NCBI GenBank assembly: GCA_046349395.1
Contig: JAXMCK010000003.1
Location: 744,001 to 808,000 of the forward strand
DNA: 64,000 nucleotides
From: JAXMCK01 sp046349395
Lineage (GTDB): Bacteria > Pseudomonadota > Alphaproteobacteria > Geminicoccales > Geminicoccaceae
Direction: 5' to 3'
Every line of letters starts with the position of its first letter. Position 1 is the stretch's first letter. The position numbers and the translations under genes are program-made. The notes under the pieces were generated by a model, which saw only the letters and a program-made list of their open reading frames with translations, had not been told where the DNA came from and did not search any database. This document shows, one piece after another, positions 7,646 through 15,989 of this stretch.

Positions 7646-8784
7646 TGACCCCGGTGGATCTCGCAGTCGTCGGTGCCGGGATCGTGGGTGCCTCCGTCGC
7701 CCGCTGTGCTGCGCGTGCGGGTCTATCGGTTGTGCTCCTCGACAAGGGCGATCTCGGGGGTGCCGTCAGTGCGGCAAGCCTTGCCTGCATCGGCACGCAC
7801 ATGATCCTCCCGGAGGAGGTGCCGCTCCTCGTTCACTGCTGCCGCATCTGGGCGGGCCTGGAGGCCGAAACGGACTGTGACATCGAGCATCGGCGCTGCG
7901 GCCAGCTCCGCTTCGTGCTCGATCCCGTGGATCTTCCCGTCGCCAGCGCCTGGCTGGAGCAGGAACGGGCCCATGGCCTGCCGCGGAGCCTGCTCGATCC
8001 GAAGGAGGTCCGTGAGATCGAGCCCTTGCTGACCGGTCCGATCGTCGCCGCGAGCTGGTCGCCCGATGCGTCGACCGTGAACCCCTTCCTCGCCGTCCGC
8101 GCCTGCATTCGAGACGCCCGACGCCACGGTGCCCGCATCCTGCCACGCACGCCCGTAACGGCAGTGGAGATGCGAGCCGGCAGCGTCGTCGGCGTGCGGA
8201 CGCCGTCGGAGACGATTCCCTCGGCAGCCGTCGTGGTCGCAGCCGGGCCCTGGGCCGCCGGGCTGCTGACACCACTGGGCGTCGACCTTCCGATCGTCCC
8301 GCGTAAGGCGCAGTGCCTGGCGACCACGCGACAGCCGGCCGGGACCATCCGCACGGTCGTCGCCAACTGCGAGACGTCGGTCGGCGTGCAGGCCGGCTAC
8401 ACGCAGATCCAGCAAGCTGCGAGCGGCCAGATCCTGTTCAACACGGTACTGGGCGGTGCTGCCATGACACCCGGCTCGCCCGACGCACCGGCACCCGTCG
8501 ACGAGACCTTCGTCGCCAGCTCGGTCGACATGCTGGTCCGTCTCTTCCCGGCCCTGGCCGACAAGACGCTCCTGCGGTCCTGGGTCGGCTACGAATCGGT
8601 CTGCCCGGATGACCGGTTCGCCGTCGGGCAGGTCGGGCCCGGTGGGCTCTTCGTGGCTTCGGGCTGCAACGGGATCGGGTTCACGAGGGCTCCCGCGATC
8701 GGCGAGATCGTGACCGACCTCGTCCTACAGCGGACACCCCGTCCCGAGGCGCGCCTCTACGATCCGCTCCGCCTCGCGGCATGA
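7645..8784 (+). CDS. FAD-dependent amino/imino acid dehydrogenase, DAO-fold subunit
   Basis: A 379-residue flavoprotein of the D-amino-acid oxidase/glycine oxidase fold. The FAD-binding motif GAGIVGASVARCAARAG begins at about residue 8. The mid-protein segment VVVAAGPWAAGLL and the late motif VASGCNGIGFTRAPAIGEIV are typical of the group. With the next two overlapping genes it makes the three-subunit arrangement known from D-hydroxyproline dehydrogenase, hydrogen cyanide synthase (HcnABC) and opine oxidases. This is the subunit carrying the substrate-oxidising flavin. It starts on the last base of the preceding stop. The amine or imino acid oxidised is not known. Confidence 0.87.
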   Translation: MTPVDLAVVGAGIVGASVARCAARAGLSVVLLDKGDLGGAVSAASLACIGTHMILPEEVPLLVHCCRIWAGLEAETDCDIEHRRCGQLRFVLDPVDLPVASAWLEQERAHGLPRSLLDPKEVREIEPLLTGPIVAASWSPDASTVNPFLAVRACIRDARRHGARILPRTPVTAVEMRAGSVVGVRTPSETIPSAAVVVAAGPWAAGLLTPLGVDLPIVPRKAQCLATTRQPAGTIRTVVANCETSVGVQAGYTQIQQAASGQILFNTVLGGAAMTPGSPDAPAPVDETFVASSVDMLVRLFPALADKTLLRSWVGYESVCPDDRFAVGQVGPGGLFVASGCNGIGFTRAPAIGEIVTDLVLQRTPRPEARLYDPLRLAA

Positions 8785-9032
8785 GCGGCAGCATCACCCT
8801 CGACATCGAGGGCCAGTCGATCGAGGTCGCGCCCGGGACGACGCTCGCTGCGGCACTGCTGGCTGCTGGGTACCGTACCCTCGGCACGAGGCCGCGAGCG
8901 GGCACCCCGCGCGGCATGTTCTGCGGCATGGGCGTCTGCCACGAGTGCGCGGTCACAGTCGACGGCACGCCCGGGGTTCGCGCTTGCATCGTTGAGGTGC
9001 GCGACGGAATGCGCTTGTCCCTCCACCCATGA
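8781..9032 (+). CDS. (2Fe-2S) ferredoxin-like small subunit of the dehydrogenase
   Basis: An 83-residue protein with four Cys at 48, 53, 56 and 69 (CGMGVCHEC, then RACI), the plant-ferredoxin-type [2Fe-2S] pattern. It matches the small subunits of three-part FAD dehydrogenases such as D-hydroxyproline dehydrogenase and HcnA. It passes electrons between the two flavin subunits. It overlaps the genes on both sides by 4 bases, which fits equal production in one complex. Confidence 0.9.
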   Translation: MSGSITLDIEGQSIEVAPGTTLAAALLAAGYRTLGTRPRAGTPRGMFCGMGVCHECAVTVDGTPGVRACIVEVRDGMRLSLHP

Positions 9033-10357
9033 CCGCGACCGACGTTCTGGTCCTCGGCGCCGGGCCGGCGGGGCTCGGTTCCGCGATTGCCGCCGCGGGG
9101 CAGGGAGCGTCGACGCTGGTCCTCGATGCGATGCCGCGTCCAGGCGGCGCCTACTGGATGCAGCCTCCCGCCAACATCTCCTCCGGTGCGCAGGCGCAGG
9201 AGGGTGCTCGTCGTATCGCCCAGGCCCTGACCCTGGGCGTGCGCTTCGCCCTCGGCGCCGAGGTGATAGCCTGTGACGGCCCGAGCCGTCTGGAAGTCCT
9301 CCGTGACGGGCGGATCGAACGCTACGAGACCCGGGCGCTCGTCGTAGCTGCGGGCGCCACAGACCGGCCGGTGGCGTTCCCCGGATGGGACCTGCCCGGC
9401 GTGATGACGGCCGCCGCCGCGCAGCGGCTCCTGAAGCTTTCCGGAACGCTGCCCGGTCGGCGTGTTGCCGTGGCCGGCACAGGGCCTTTCCTGCTCCTGG
9501 TCGCGTCCCAGCTGGCCCAAGCAGGTGCCGAGGTCGTGGCCGTCGCGGAGATCGTCCGTCCGGGTGCCGCGTTCCTGCGGTTGCTCGGCCATCCCGAGCG
9601 CCTGGGCGAGGCAGCCTCCATCCTGGCGCCGCTCCTCCACCGCCGCGTCCTGCGCACCCGGACAAGGGTCCGCCGCGCACTGGGCCGGGATCACGTCGAG
9701 TCCATCGACCTTGAAGGCCCGGACGGAACGACCCGTATCGACGACATCGATGCGCTAGTGGTCGGCTGGGGGCTGCAACCGCGAACCGAGATCACTCGCC
9801 ACCTCGGCTGCACCCACCGGTACGACCCGTCCTTCGGCGGCTGGGCCTGCGTCGCCGATCCGAGCACCGGCTCTACCTCGATCCCAGGTGTGTTCGTGGC
9901 TGGCGAGACGGCCGGTGTGCGAGGCGCGGCCGTCGCCTGGCGCGAAGGACAACTGGTCGGGTCCGCCGCCGCGGCCTTCCTCGGCTATCGTCGCCCGGCC
10001 GCGGTCCGGGGTCTCGCCCGAGCGCGCTCGTTCGCCGCCACGGTTGCCGATCTGTGGTCGCCTCCGTCCGGCCTCGACGACCTCATCGAGCCGACCACCC
10101 TGCTGTGTCGCTGCGAGGCCGTCACCGCTGCGGAAGTCGACGGGGCGATCGAGGACGGTGCGCGCACCGTCTCCGCTGTTAAGCGCTGGACCCGATGCGG
10201 GATGGGACCCTGCCAGGGCCGCATCTGCAACCGCCTCGTCGCCGATCGACTGGCTATGGTCGCTGGCGTGGACGCGGCCACGGCCGGCCTCAATGCGCCC
10301 CGCTTCCCTCTAGTTCCCTTGCCACTGTCGGCGCAACGCCCGGGGTCCAGCCAATGA
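9029..10357 (+). CDS. NAD(P)/FAD-dependent oxidoreductase subunit with C-terminal BFD-like Fe-S domain
   Basis: A 442-residue pyridine-nucleotide-disulfide-type flavoprotein. GAGPAGLGSAIAAAGQG near residue 10 binds FAD, and RRVAVAGTGPFLLLVASQLA begins the second dinucleotide fold. The C-terminal domain carries Cys360, Cys362, Cys390 and Cys395 (CRC, then CGMGPC), a BFD-like [2Fe-2S] site. This domain order is that of the alpha subunit of D-hydroxyproline dehydrogenase, HcnB and opine oxidases. It is the last gene of the 1185-10357 operon. No terminator was found in the 83 bases before the tRNA. Confidence 0.88.
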   Translation: MTATDVLVLGAGPAGLGSAIAAAGQGASTLVLDAMPRPGGAYWMQPPANISSGAQAQEGARRIAQALTLGVRFALGAEVIACDGPSRLEVLRDGRIERYETRALVVAAGATDRPVAFPGWDLPGVMTAAAAQRLLKLSGTLPGRRVAVAGTGPFLLLVASQLAQAGAEVVAVAEIVRPGAAFLRLLGHPERLGEAASILAPLLHRRVLRTRTRVRRALGRDHVESIDLEGPDGTTRIDDIDALVVGWGLQPRTEITRHLGCTHRYDPSFGGWACVADPSTGSTSIPGVFVAGETAGVRGAAVAWREGQLVGSAAAAFLGYRRPAAVRGLARARSFAATVADLWSPPSGLDDLIEPTTLLCRCEAVTAAEVDGAIEDGARTVSAVKRWTRCGMGPCQGRICNRLVADRLAMVAGVDAATAGLNAPRFPLVPLPLSAQRPGSSQ

Positions 10358-10440
10358 CAGTAGCCAGCTCAACAACCCCGAGATGCATCCCCAGCGCATC
10401 CCCAGGGGCATTTGGCAATATCAAGATCGGCTAATAAGCT

Positions 10441-10516
10441 TGGTGGAGCCGGACGGGATCGAACCGACGACCTCCTGCTTGCAAAGCAGGCGCTCTCCCA
10501 ATTGAGCTACGGCCCC
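10441..10516 (-). tRNA. tRNA-Ala (anticodon TGC)
   Basis: Read on the minus strand, the 76-base sequence folds as a cloverleaf. The acceptor stem is GGGGCCG paired near the 3' end with CGGCTCC (one G-T pair), with an encoded CCA end at 10441-10443. The D arm is GCTCAATTGGGAGAGC, the anticodon stem CCTGC/GCAGG encloses TTTGCAA, and the T arm is CGTCGGTTCGATCCCGTCCG. The anticodon TGC reads alanine. It lies alone rather than in an rRNA operon. Confidence 0.97.
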
Positions 10517-10551
10517 AACGGGGCCTCATATCGCGTAAGGTGGCGCCCGAT

Positions 10552-11178
10552 TCAAGGCCCGGGCGGGCTTGCCAGGGCGGCGAGCAGGGCGCGGATGGCC
10601 TTGCCGCGGTGGCTGAGCGCGTGTTTCTCGGCGGCGTTCATCTCGCCGAAGCTCTGCGCGTGGCCGTCGGGGACGAAGATCGGGTCGTAGCCGAAGCCGC
10701 CGGTGCCGCGCGGCCGGTCCAGAACGTGACCCTCGGTGCGGCCCTCGACGACGAGCTCGCGGCCGTCCGGCCAGAGGAGGCAGAGCACGCAGACGAAGGC
10801 CGCCCGCTTGTCCGCCGCCTCGTAACTGCCGAACCGCGCAACGAGGATCTCGACGACCCGGCGCATCGCCGGGGCGAAGTCCTTGCCCGGGCCGGCCCAC
10901 AAGGCCGAGTCGACGCCCGGATCCCCGTCGAGACCGTAGACCGCGATGCCGCTGTCGTCGGCGAGTGAAGGCAGGCCCGTGGCGCTAAGCGCTGCCTGGG
11001 CCTTGATCCGGGCATTGGCGACGAAGCTGCCGCCGTTCTCCTCGGGCTCCGGGAGGCCGAGATCGCCCGCCGCGACGAGGTCGAGCCCGGCGGGCACCAC
11101 GAGCTCGCGGAACTCGCGCAGCTTGCCGGCATTGTGCGTCGCCAGGACGACGCGGCCCAGTGGGGGCACGGTGCTCAT
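10552..11178 (-). CDS. rdgB: Non-canonical purine NTP pyrophosphatase (RdgB/HAM1)
   Basis: A 208-residue cytoplasmic enzyme that hydrolyses dITP, ITP and XTP to monophosphates and so keeps deaminated purines out of DNA and RNA. The nucleotide-binding motif VLATHNAGKLREF is near residue 11, SLADDSGIAV near residue 70 and GTGGFGYDPIFVPDG in the C-terminal half, followed by EKHALSHRGKA. All are hallmark RdgB/HAM1 motifs. The start at 11178 overlaps the rph stop by 4 bases. Longer open frame upstream is a shadow of rph. The rph-rdgB pairing is common in Proteobacteria. Confidence 0.96.
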   Translation of the reverse strand: MSTVPPLGRVVLATHNAGKLREFRELVVPAGLDLVAAGDLGLPEPEENGGSFVANARIKAQAALSATGLPSLADDSGIAVYGLDGDPGVDSALWAGPGKDFAPAMRRVVEILVARFGSYEAADKRAAFVCVLCLLWPDGRELVVEGRTEGHVLDRPRGTGGFGYDPIFVPDGHAQSFGEMNAAEKHALSHRGKAIRALLAALASPPGP

Positions 11179-11897
11179 GGGGCGAGCCGCAGCACCTCGC
11201 GCTGCAGGGCGACGAGCCGGCCGATGCCGGCGACGGCCAATGCCCGCAGCTGCTCGAACTCGCCGTCGCTGATCGGCACGTCCTCGGCGGTCAGCTGCAC
11301 CTCGACGATGCCGCCGGAAGCACTGAGCACGAAGTTGGCGTCCGCCTTCGCCGAGCTGTCCTCCGCATAGTCGAGATCGAGCGCCGGGGCGCCGTTCACG
11401 AGGCCCGCGGACACGGCCGCCACGGGCTCGCGCAGCGGCAAAGCGGGCAGGGCACCGGCGGCGACGAGCTTCGCCAGGGCCAGGTGCAGCGCCACGTATC
11501 CGCCGGTGATGGAGGCCGTGCGCGTCCCGCCATCGGCCTGGATGACGTCGCAGTCGACGATCACCTGCCGCTCGCCGAGCCGGCTCGTGTCGGTCACGGC
11601 GCGCAGCGAGCGGCCGATCAGCCGCTGGATCTCCTGCGTCCTGCCGGACTGCTTGCCGCGTGCGGCCTCGCGCTGGCTGCGGGTGTGGGTGGAGCGGGGC
11701 AGCATGCCGTACTCGGCCGTGACCCAGCCCTTGCCGCTGTTGCGGAGGAAGGGTGGGACGCGCTCCTCGACGGTCGCTGCGCAGAGGACATGCGTGTCGC
11801 CGAAGCGCACGAGGCAACTGCCCTCGGCATGGCGGAGTACATCGGTGTCGAACGAAACGGGCCGCAGCTCGTCGGCGGCTCGGCCGGAAGGGCGCAT
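11175..11897 (-). CDS. rph: Ribonuclease PH
   Basis: A 240-residue phosphorolytic 3' to 5' exoribonuclease that trims tRNA 3' ends. It begins MRPSGRAADELRPVSFDTDV, nearly the family consensus start. VTAEYGMLPRSTHTRSQRE and the phosphate-binding/active region DTSRLGERQVIVDCDVIQAD are present, and length is typical. It forms a homohexameric ring in known members. It is translated just ahead of rdgB with overlapping stop and start codons. Confidence 0.97.
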   Translation of the reverse strand: MRPSGRAADELRPVSFDTDVLRHAEGSCLVRFGDTHVLCAATVEERVPPFLRNSGKGWVTAEYGMLPRSTHTRSQREAARGKQSGRTQEIQRLIGRSLRAVTDTSRLGERQVIVDCDVIQADGGTRTASITGGYVALHLALAKLVAAGALPALPLREPVAAVSAGLVNGAPALDLDYAEDSSAKADANFVLSASGGIVEVQLTAEDVPISDGEFEQLRALAVAGIGRLVALQREVLRLAP

Positions 11898-11960
11898 CGG
11901 TGGGGCTTTCGCGGTGGCAGGTCCGCCGCAGTCCTAGCCCACACCGGAGAAGCTAGCAAA

Positions 11961-11993
11961 CGACCGCCGGCACCATCGCGGCGCCGGCGGTCG
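11961..11993 (-). terminator. Hairpin terminator downstream of hup
   Basis: A perfect 11-bp inverted repeat (CGACCGCCGGC at 11961-11971 and its complement at 11983-11993, 11-base loop) lies eight bases beyond the hup stop. On the minus strand it is followed by TTTGCT, a weak T tract. It probably ends the hup transcript and separates it from rph. Confidence 0.6.
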
Positions 11994-12001
11994 ATGGCGA
12001 C

Positions 12002-12280
12002 TCAGCCGGGATTGACGGCGTCGCGCAGGCCCTTGCCGGGCTTGAACTTCACGGCGTTGCTGGCGGCGATCTTGATCGCCTTGCCGGTCTGCGGGTTGCG
12101 GCCCTCGCGTGCCGGACGGTGCGACACCTCGAACACCCCGAAGCCGGCGATCGAGACCTTGTCGCCCTTGGCGAGCGAGCCCTGCACCGCCTGCAGCACG
12201 GCATGCACGGACTTGGCGGCCTGAGCCTTGGTCTGGCCGGTCTCCGCGGCGACGGCGGCGCTGAGGTCGTCGAGCGTCAT
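12002..12280 (-). CDS. hup: HU-family DNA-binding protein
   Basis: A 92-residue histone-like protein that bends and compacts DNA as a dimer. The body GDKVSIAGFGVFEVSHRPAR and the beta-arm segment GRNPQTGKAIKI are HU/IHF signatures, and KFKPGKGLRDAVN is a standard HU ending. The arm lacks features that mark IHF alpha or beta, so HU is the better call. The ATG follows AGGGGAG by several bases. It has its own terminator downstream and a palindromic element upstream. Confidence 0.94.
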   Translation of the reverse strand: MTLDDLSAAVAAETGQTKAQAAKSVHAVLQAVQGSLAKGDKVSIAGFGVFEVSHRPAREGRNPQTGKAIKIAASNAVKFKPGKGLRDAVNPG

Positions 12281-12605
12281 CTATACACTCCCCTGGGTGA
12301 TGGTCGAGCGCGGCCATATCACGGCCTACCGGTCTTGCAAACTGTGCTTCACAGTATCCACGCGCGATGTGGCAAATATCACGCGCGCGACTTGACGCCG
12401 AACTGGCGAAGCTACTGTAGAGGATGCTGCACTCGTCGGGCAGGCTGGATCAAGCACCTGACACGAAACGATTTTTCTTCATCCGTCGCGACCTGCGGCA
12501 CGGCGCCCCGGCAGCGATGGCCCGTTCGACCCTTGACTCCAGCGCACTGCACGCCGTCGGCGGGAGCATCGGGCGTCAAGTTCTCGTGCGAGCGTGCACA
12601 GTTGT
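12281..12605. other. Gene-free 325-base stretch upstream of hup
   Basis: This gap separates hup from the Sel1 protein gene. Its left part must hold the hup promoter and leader. A perfect inverted repeat sits at 12341-12355, and a GC-rich imperfect repeat (CGCGCG ... CGCGCG) at about 12361-12389. On the plus strand TTGACG at 12393-12398 looks like a -35, but I see no convincing -10 or RNA behind it. The right part (12420-12605) shows no gene, repeat or RNA that I recognise. Confidence 0.5.
12341..12355. promoter_or_regulatory. Perfect inverted repeat upstream of hup
   Basis: ACTGTGCTTCACAGT has 6-bp arms around a 3-base loop, 61 bases upstream of the hup ATG. It may be an operator or a leader hairpin. 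No protein is assigned. Confidence 0.4.
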
Positions 12606-13034
12606 TCACGGCTCTGGACTTGGCGACAGCTTGAACTTCGATGGGGCACCCGGACCGGCCGCCTGCTGCGCCCGGCGCCTGCCCTCCGCCTCCTTGATCT
12701 GGGCCTGCGTCATGGTCGGCCGCAGCCGGGCCAGCATGTCCGACGCCAGGGGATCGCCCGCCTGGGCGGCCTCGTGCAGGAACAGATAGGCCAGGATCAG
12801 GTCGTGCCGGACGCCGCGACCGGTCGAGTGCAGGTAGCCGATGCTGGTGTTCGCCCTGGCGTGGCCGCGCCGGGCCGCCTGCTGGAACCAGCGCGCCGCC
12901 GCGACGTCGTTGCGCGGCACGCCCTGGCCCTGCGCGTGTGCCACGCCGAGCAGGAACATCGCCTCCGCATCGCCGTCCTCGGCCGCCATGCGCAGCTCGT
13001 CGAGTCGCCGCCGTCGCGCCGCTTCGTCCGTCAT
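12606..13034 (-). CDS. Small Sel1-repeat (SEL1-like TPR) protein
   Basis: A 142-residue protein with about two and a half Sel1-like repeats: AEAMFLLGVAHAQGQGVPRN, then AAARWFQQAARRGHARANTS followed by IGYLHSTGRGVRHD, and a third unit with AYLFLHEAAQAGDPLA. These alpha-helical repeats mediate protein contacts. No signal peptide is present, so it is probably cytoplasmic. The C-terminal 35 residues are Ala/Gln/Pro-rich and likely disordered. No partner can be inferred, as neighbours are unrelated housekeeping genes. Confidence 0.85.
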   Translation of the reverse strand: MTDEAARRRRLDELRMAAEDGDAEAMFLLGVAHAQGQGVPRNDVAAARWFQQAARRGHARANTSIGYLHSTGRGVRHDLILAYLFLHEAAQAGDPLASDMLARLRPTMTQAQIKEAEGRRRAQQAAGPGAPSKFKLSPSPEP

Positions 13035-13133
13035 CGCCCGCCGCCCGTTCCCGGCTCCGGTCGAGCCTAGACGGCAGGCCGCAAGAACAGGTTAACGGAC
13101 GTACATACCCGGGCGCGCTTTGCGCCTGCGCCG

Positions 13134-15077
13134 CTACAGCTTCAGGGTCCGGATGAAGTCGGCGCGCGCCTCCTGGGCCTTGCGCAGGTCGTCGCGGGCG
13201 GCCGACAGGTCCTTCGCCTGGGCCTGCAGCCGGTCCTCGCTCGCCGACAGCTCGGCCAGATAGCGCCGTGCCAGATCGCTGTCGGCCGGGACGCTCTCCA
13301 GATTGGCCCGCAGCCGCTCCTGCTCGCCGACCGTCTCGCCACGTGCAGTTTCCGCCCGGCCGAGATCGGCCTCGGCCTCCGCCACGCTGCGGCTCAGCGC
13401 CTGCAGCCGGGTGATGGCGGCGTTCAGCGCCTTGGTCGGGTGGGCACCGGCCAGATCGAGCAGCACCTGCTCGCCCTCGGGCCCGGTCAGCGCCACCGTC
13501 CGTGAGCGCGGCAGCTCGAGCACGATCTCGACCTGCTGCTCGGCACCGGGGGCGAGATCGCGTTCGACCCGTATCGCTCCGTTACGCGTTACCGCATCGG
13601 CGGGAGCTGCCACCGTCCAGCCCGGCCGTTCCGGCTCCTCGATCACGAGTCGCCGTCCCGCCGACGGGTCGATCGACCGGGCGGTGAAGGTGAGGGTGGT
13701 GACCTCGCGCTCCTTGATCTCCAGGACACCGTCGACGACGGTCGCCGTCTCGATCCGGCCGGTACTCTCCTCCTGCCGCTCGACCGTCAGCTTGCGGTCG
13801 AGCGCATAGCCCAGCATCTCCTCGGCCCCGGGCTCAAGGGGCGGCAACTGCACATCGCCGGCATAGGTCGGCGCCCCGCTGGCCGTGCGTTCGAACACGG
13901 TGACGAGACCGCCCGGCAGGGCCGCCTTCGACTCGTTCTTCAGCCGGACCGCTGCCCTTGGATGCCGCTCGCCGCCGCTGTCGCGGAAGAGGGCCAGCCG
14001 CGTCAGCTTCTGGCGCCGGTCGACGAGCGGGGCCAAGAGGGTGTGGCCGGCATTGACGCTCACCGGCTGGGCCAGATGGTAGATCGCCTGCGGCCCGGCC
14101 TCCTCGCTCTCGCCGGTCGCGAGCCCGGCCTGCCGCGGCGCCATGCCCTTCATCGCTTCCATCGCCGGTGCGGGTGCCGCCGCGGCGAGATTGGCGCTGT
14201 CGGCCGCGAAGGCGCGCTCCTCGCCGCCAGCGGTGCCGGCCACCGGCACGTCGGTCCGGTTCACGTAGTAGGCACGGTAGAGATTCTGCCGCAGGGCCAG
14301 GGGCGCGCCCGTGACCAGATCGACCTGGACCCCGTCCCAGTCGCGCCCGCTCATGTTCTCGATCACGGCCCAGCCCTGGAGCAGGCCCTCGTCGCCGTCG
14401 AGTGCCAGCCGGTAGGTCGCCTTCCACAACGGCACCTCGGCCAGATAGCCGAAGCCCACATGGCGCACGGCACCTGGCGCCAGCTGGATCTCGAGCCGGC
14501 GTTCCTGGGCACGGCGTAGGTCGGCCATGTCGGAGAGTACGCGCTGCAGGCGGATCTCGACGTCGTCGTCCTTCAGGTTGATGGCATCGGCGTCCTCCAG
14601 CACGAAGGTCCGCAGGCCGTCGTCGCCGAACACCGTCACCCGGTGGCGCGGCGGCTGTCGCTCGACCTCCTCGCGCACCACCGACACCACCCGGCCCTCC
14701 AGTTTCTTCGGACCGGTCGCCTCGATTGTGGCACCGCGCAGGGCGAGGAGAAGCTGCGGCAGCGAGTCGAGATCGGTCTCGGCGAAGGGCGCATCGCGGA
14801 ACAGGTCGGCCAGGGGCGTGGCACCGGGCAGGCTGATGCCCTGCACGGCACCCTGCGCGTCGAACAGCGTCAGGCTGCGCAGCACGTCGTCGATCTGCTC
14901 GATCGGCAGGGTGATGCCGAGCCGCCCGTCGGTCTCGACATCGGCCCCGTAGGAGAAGAACCCGACGCCGCCCGTGGACAGCACGACGCGTTCCAGCGTC
15001 GGCGGCTCGGCGAGAGCCGGCGTGGCGACGAGGAGCGCCAGGACGGCGGTGTGGGACAGAAGAGAGCGGGGCCGCAT
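13134..15077 (-). CDS. Secreted DUF4139-domain protein
   Basis: A 647-residue protein with a signal peptide (residues 1-23, ending TPALA). The N-terminal region (about 28-190) is an all-beta segment including VVLSTGGVGFFSYGADVE. The central DUF4139 domain (about 200-540) contains GYLAEVPLWKATYRLAL and IENMSGRDWDGVQVDLVTG, the typical strands of this family. The last 90 residues (from about 555) have heptad-like Leu/Ala and charged residues and should form a coiled coil. DUF4139/MuiA-like proteins are envelope-associated proteins of poorly known function. The gene is divergent from the membrane-protein triplet at 15158. Confidence 0.82.
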   Translation of the reverse strand: MRPRSLLSHTAVLALLVATPALAEPPTLERVVLSTGGVGFFSYGADVETDGRLGITLPIEQIDDVLRSLTLFDAQGAVQGISLPGATPLADLFRDAPFAETDLDSLPQLLLALRGATIEATGPKKLEGRVVSVVREEVERQPPRHRVTVFGDDGLRTFVLEDADAINLKDDDVEIRLQRVLSDMADLRRAQERRLEIQLAPGAVRHVGFGYLAEVPLWKATYRLALDGDEGLLQGWAVIENMSGRDWDGVQVDLVTGAPLALRQNLYRAYYVNRTDVPVAGTAGGEERAFAADSANLAAAAPAPAMEAMKGMAPRQAGLATGESEEAGPQAIYHLAQPVSVNAGHTLLAPLVDRRQKLTRLALFRDSGGERHPRAAVRLKNESKAALPGGLVTVFERTASGAPTYAGDVQLPPLEPGAEEMLGYALDRKLTVERQEESTGRIETATVVDGVLEIKEREVTTLTFTARSIDPSAGRRLVIEEPERPGWTVAAPADAVTRNGAIRVERDLAPGAEQQVEIVLELPRSRTVALTGPEGEQVLLDLAGAHPTKALNAAITRLQALSRSVAEAEADLGRAETARGETVGEQERLRANLESVPADSDLARRYLAELSASEDRLQAQAKDLSAARDDLRKAQEARADFIRTLKL

Positions 15078-15157
15078 GGTTCCTCCCTGCAGACCGTCAT
15101 GCTACACGACCGCGCGCCGCGGGTCGCCCCACCCGGCACAGCGGGCTGGAGAGGGCC

Positions 15158-15904
15158 ATGCCCAAGCTACCGGTGCTGAAACTCGTTCGGCACGCCTATC
15201 TCGACCTGTACGCCAACTGGCAGGGCCTGCTTCAGGTCGGCGGCATCTGGCTGCTCCTCGTCTGGGCGCTGATGATGCTGACCGGGTCACCTGCCCTGGA
15301 CCTGCTCGCCAACATCGCACTCATGCTGGCCGTAGCGGCCGTCGCGGTGGCCTGGCACCGGCACATCCTGGAGAACGCGCCGCTGACGGCCCGCGTTGCA
15401 CCGCTTGATACGGGCGTCTTCCGCTATCTCTGCTATACCATCCTGTTCGGCGTGGTGATCGGCCTCGTGCCACTCTTCGTCTTCGGCGCGCTGGGTGCGG
15501 CCACCGGCCCCGGCCAGGTCACCCTCTCGCTGCCGGGCGTCGCGCTCGGTGCCGCCTTCTTCATCGCCGCGATCTACATCGCGATGCGGCTGCAACTCGT
15601 CTTTCCGGCGGCCGCCATCGGCGACGACGGCATCGGCTTCGCGCGGTCCTGGGACATCACGCAGGGCAATGGCTGGCGGCTCTGCCTCGGCCTCTTCCTG
15701 ACGACCGTCCCGGTGGCGATCGTCATGCTGGCCCTGACCTACCTCCTGGGCTGGCTCGCCGCCTCGACCGGCAGCATCGTGGCGCAGGGCCTGGCCTCGC
15801 TCGCCATCGCCGCCAGCAGCTGGCTCCAGGCGCCGCTCATCGCGGCGTTCCTGTCGTACGCCTATCTGTTCTTCCGCCAGCGCAGCACGAGCCAAACGGC
15901 GTAG
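15158..15904 (+). CDS. Integral membrane protein, paralog 1 of 3
   Basis: A 248-residue protein with about six hydrophobic segments and no assigned function. Residues shared with the next two genes are: an N-terminal amphipathic stretch PKLPVLKLVRHAY, AWHRHI (65-70) after the second membrane segment, RLQLVFPAAAI (144-154), SWDITQGNGWRL (164-175) and a C-terminal FLSYAYLFFRQ (231-241). The conserved charged and polar motifs fall between membrane segments, so they probably form a cytoplasmic or interfacial site. The pattern resembles glycerophosphoryl-diester-type or YciC-like membrane domains only loosely. The start ATG has GGAGAGGG upstream. Confidence 0.75.
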   Translation: MPKLPVLKLVRHAYLDLYANWQGLLQVGGIWLLLVWALMMLTGSPALDLLANIALMLAVAAVAVAWHRHILENAPLTARVAPLDTGVFRYLCYTILFGVVIGLVPLFVFGALGAATGPGQVTLSLPGVALGAAFFIAAIYIAMRLQLVFPAAAIGDDGIGFARSWDITQGNGWRLCLGLFLTTVPVAIVMLALTYLLGWLAASTGSIVAQGLASLAIAASSWLQAPLIAAFLSYAYLFFRQRSTSQTA

Positions 15905-15989
15905 CGGCAGGAGTCTTCCCCCGGCCGCCGTTTCTCCAGTCCCACTTTCGTACTATGATGCCGCCATGTTCGCGAGGCGGGAGAGTGGC

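Noticed and set aside
15966..15989. ATG start for membrane paralog 2
   Set aside because: GTG at 15990 has a better-placed ribosome site and aligns with the N-termini of the other two paralogs.
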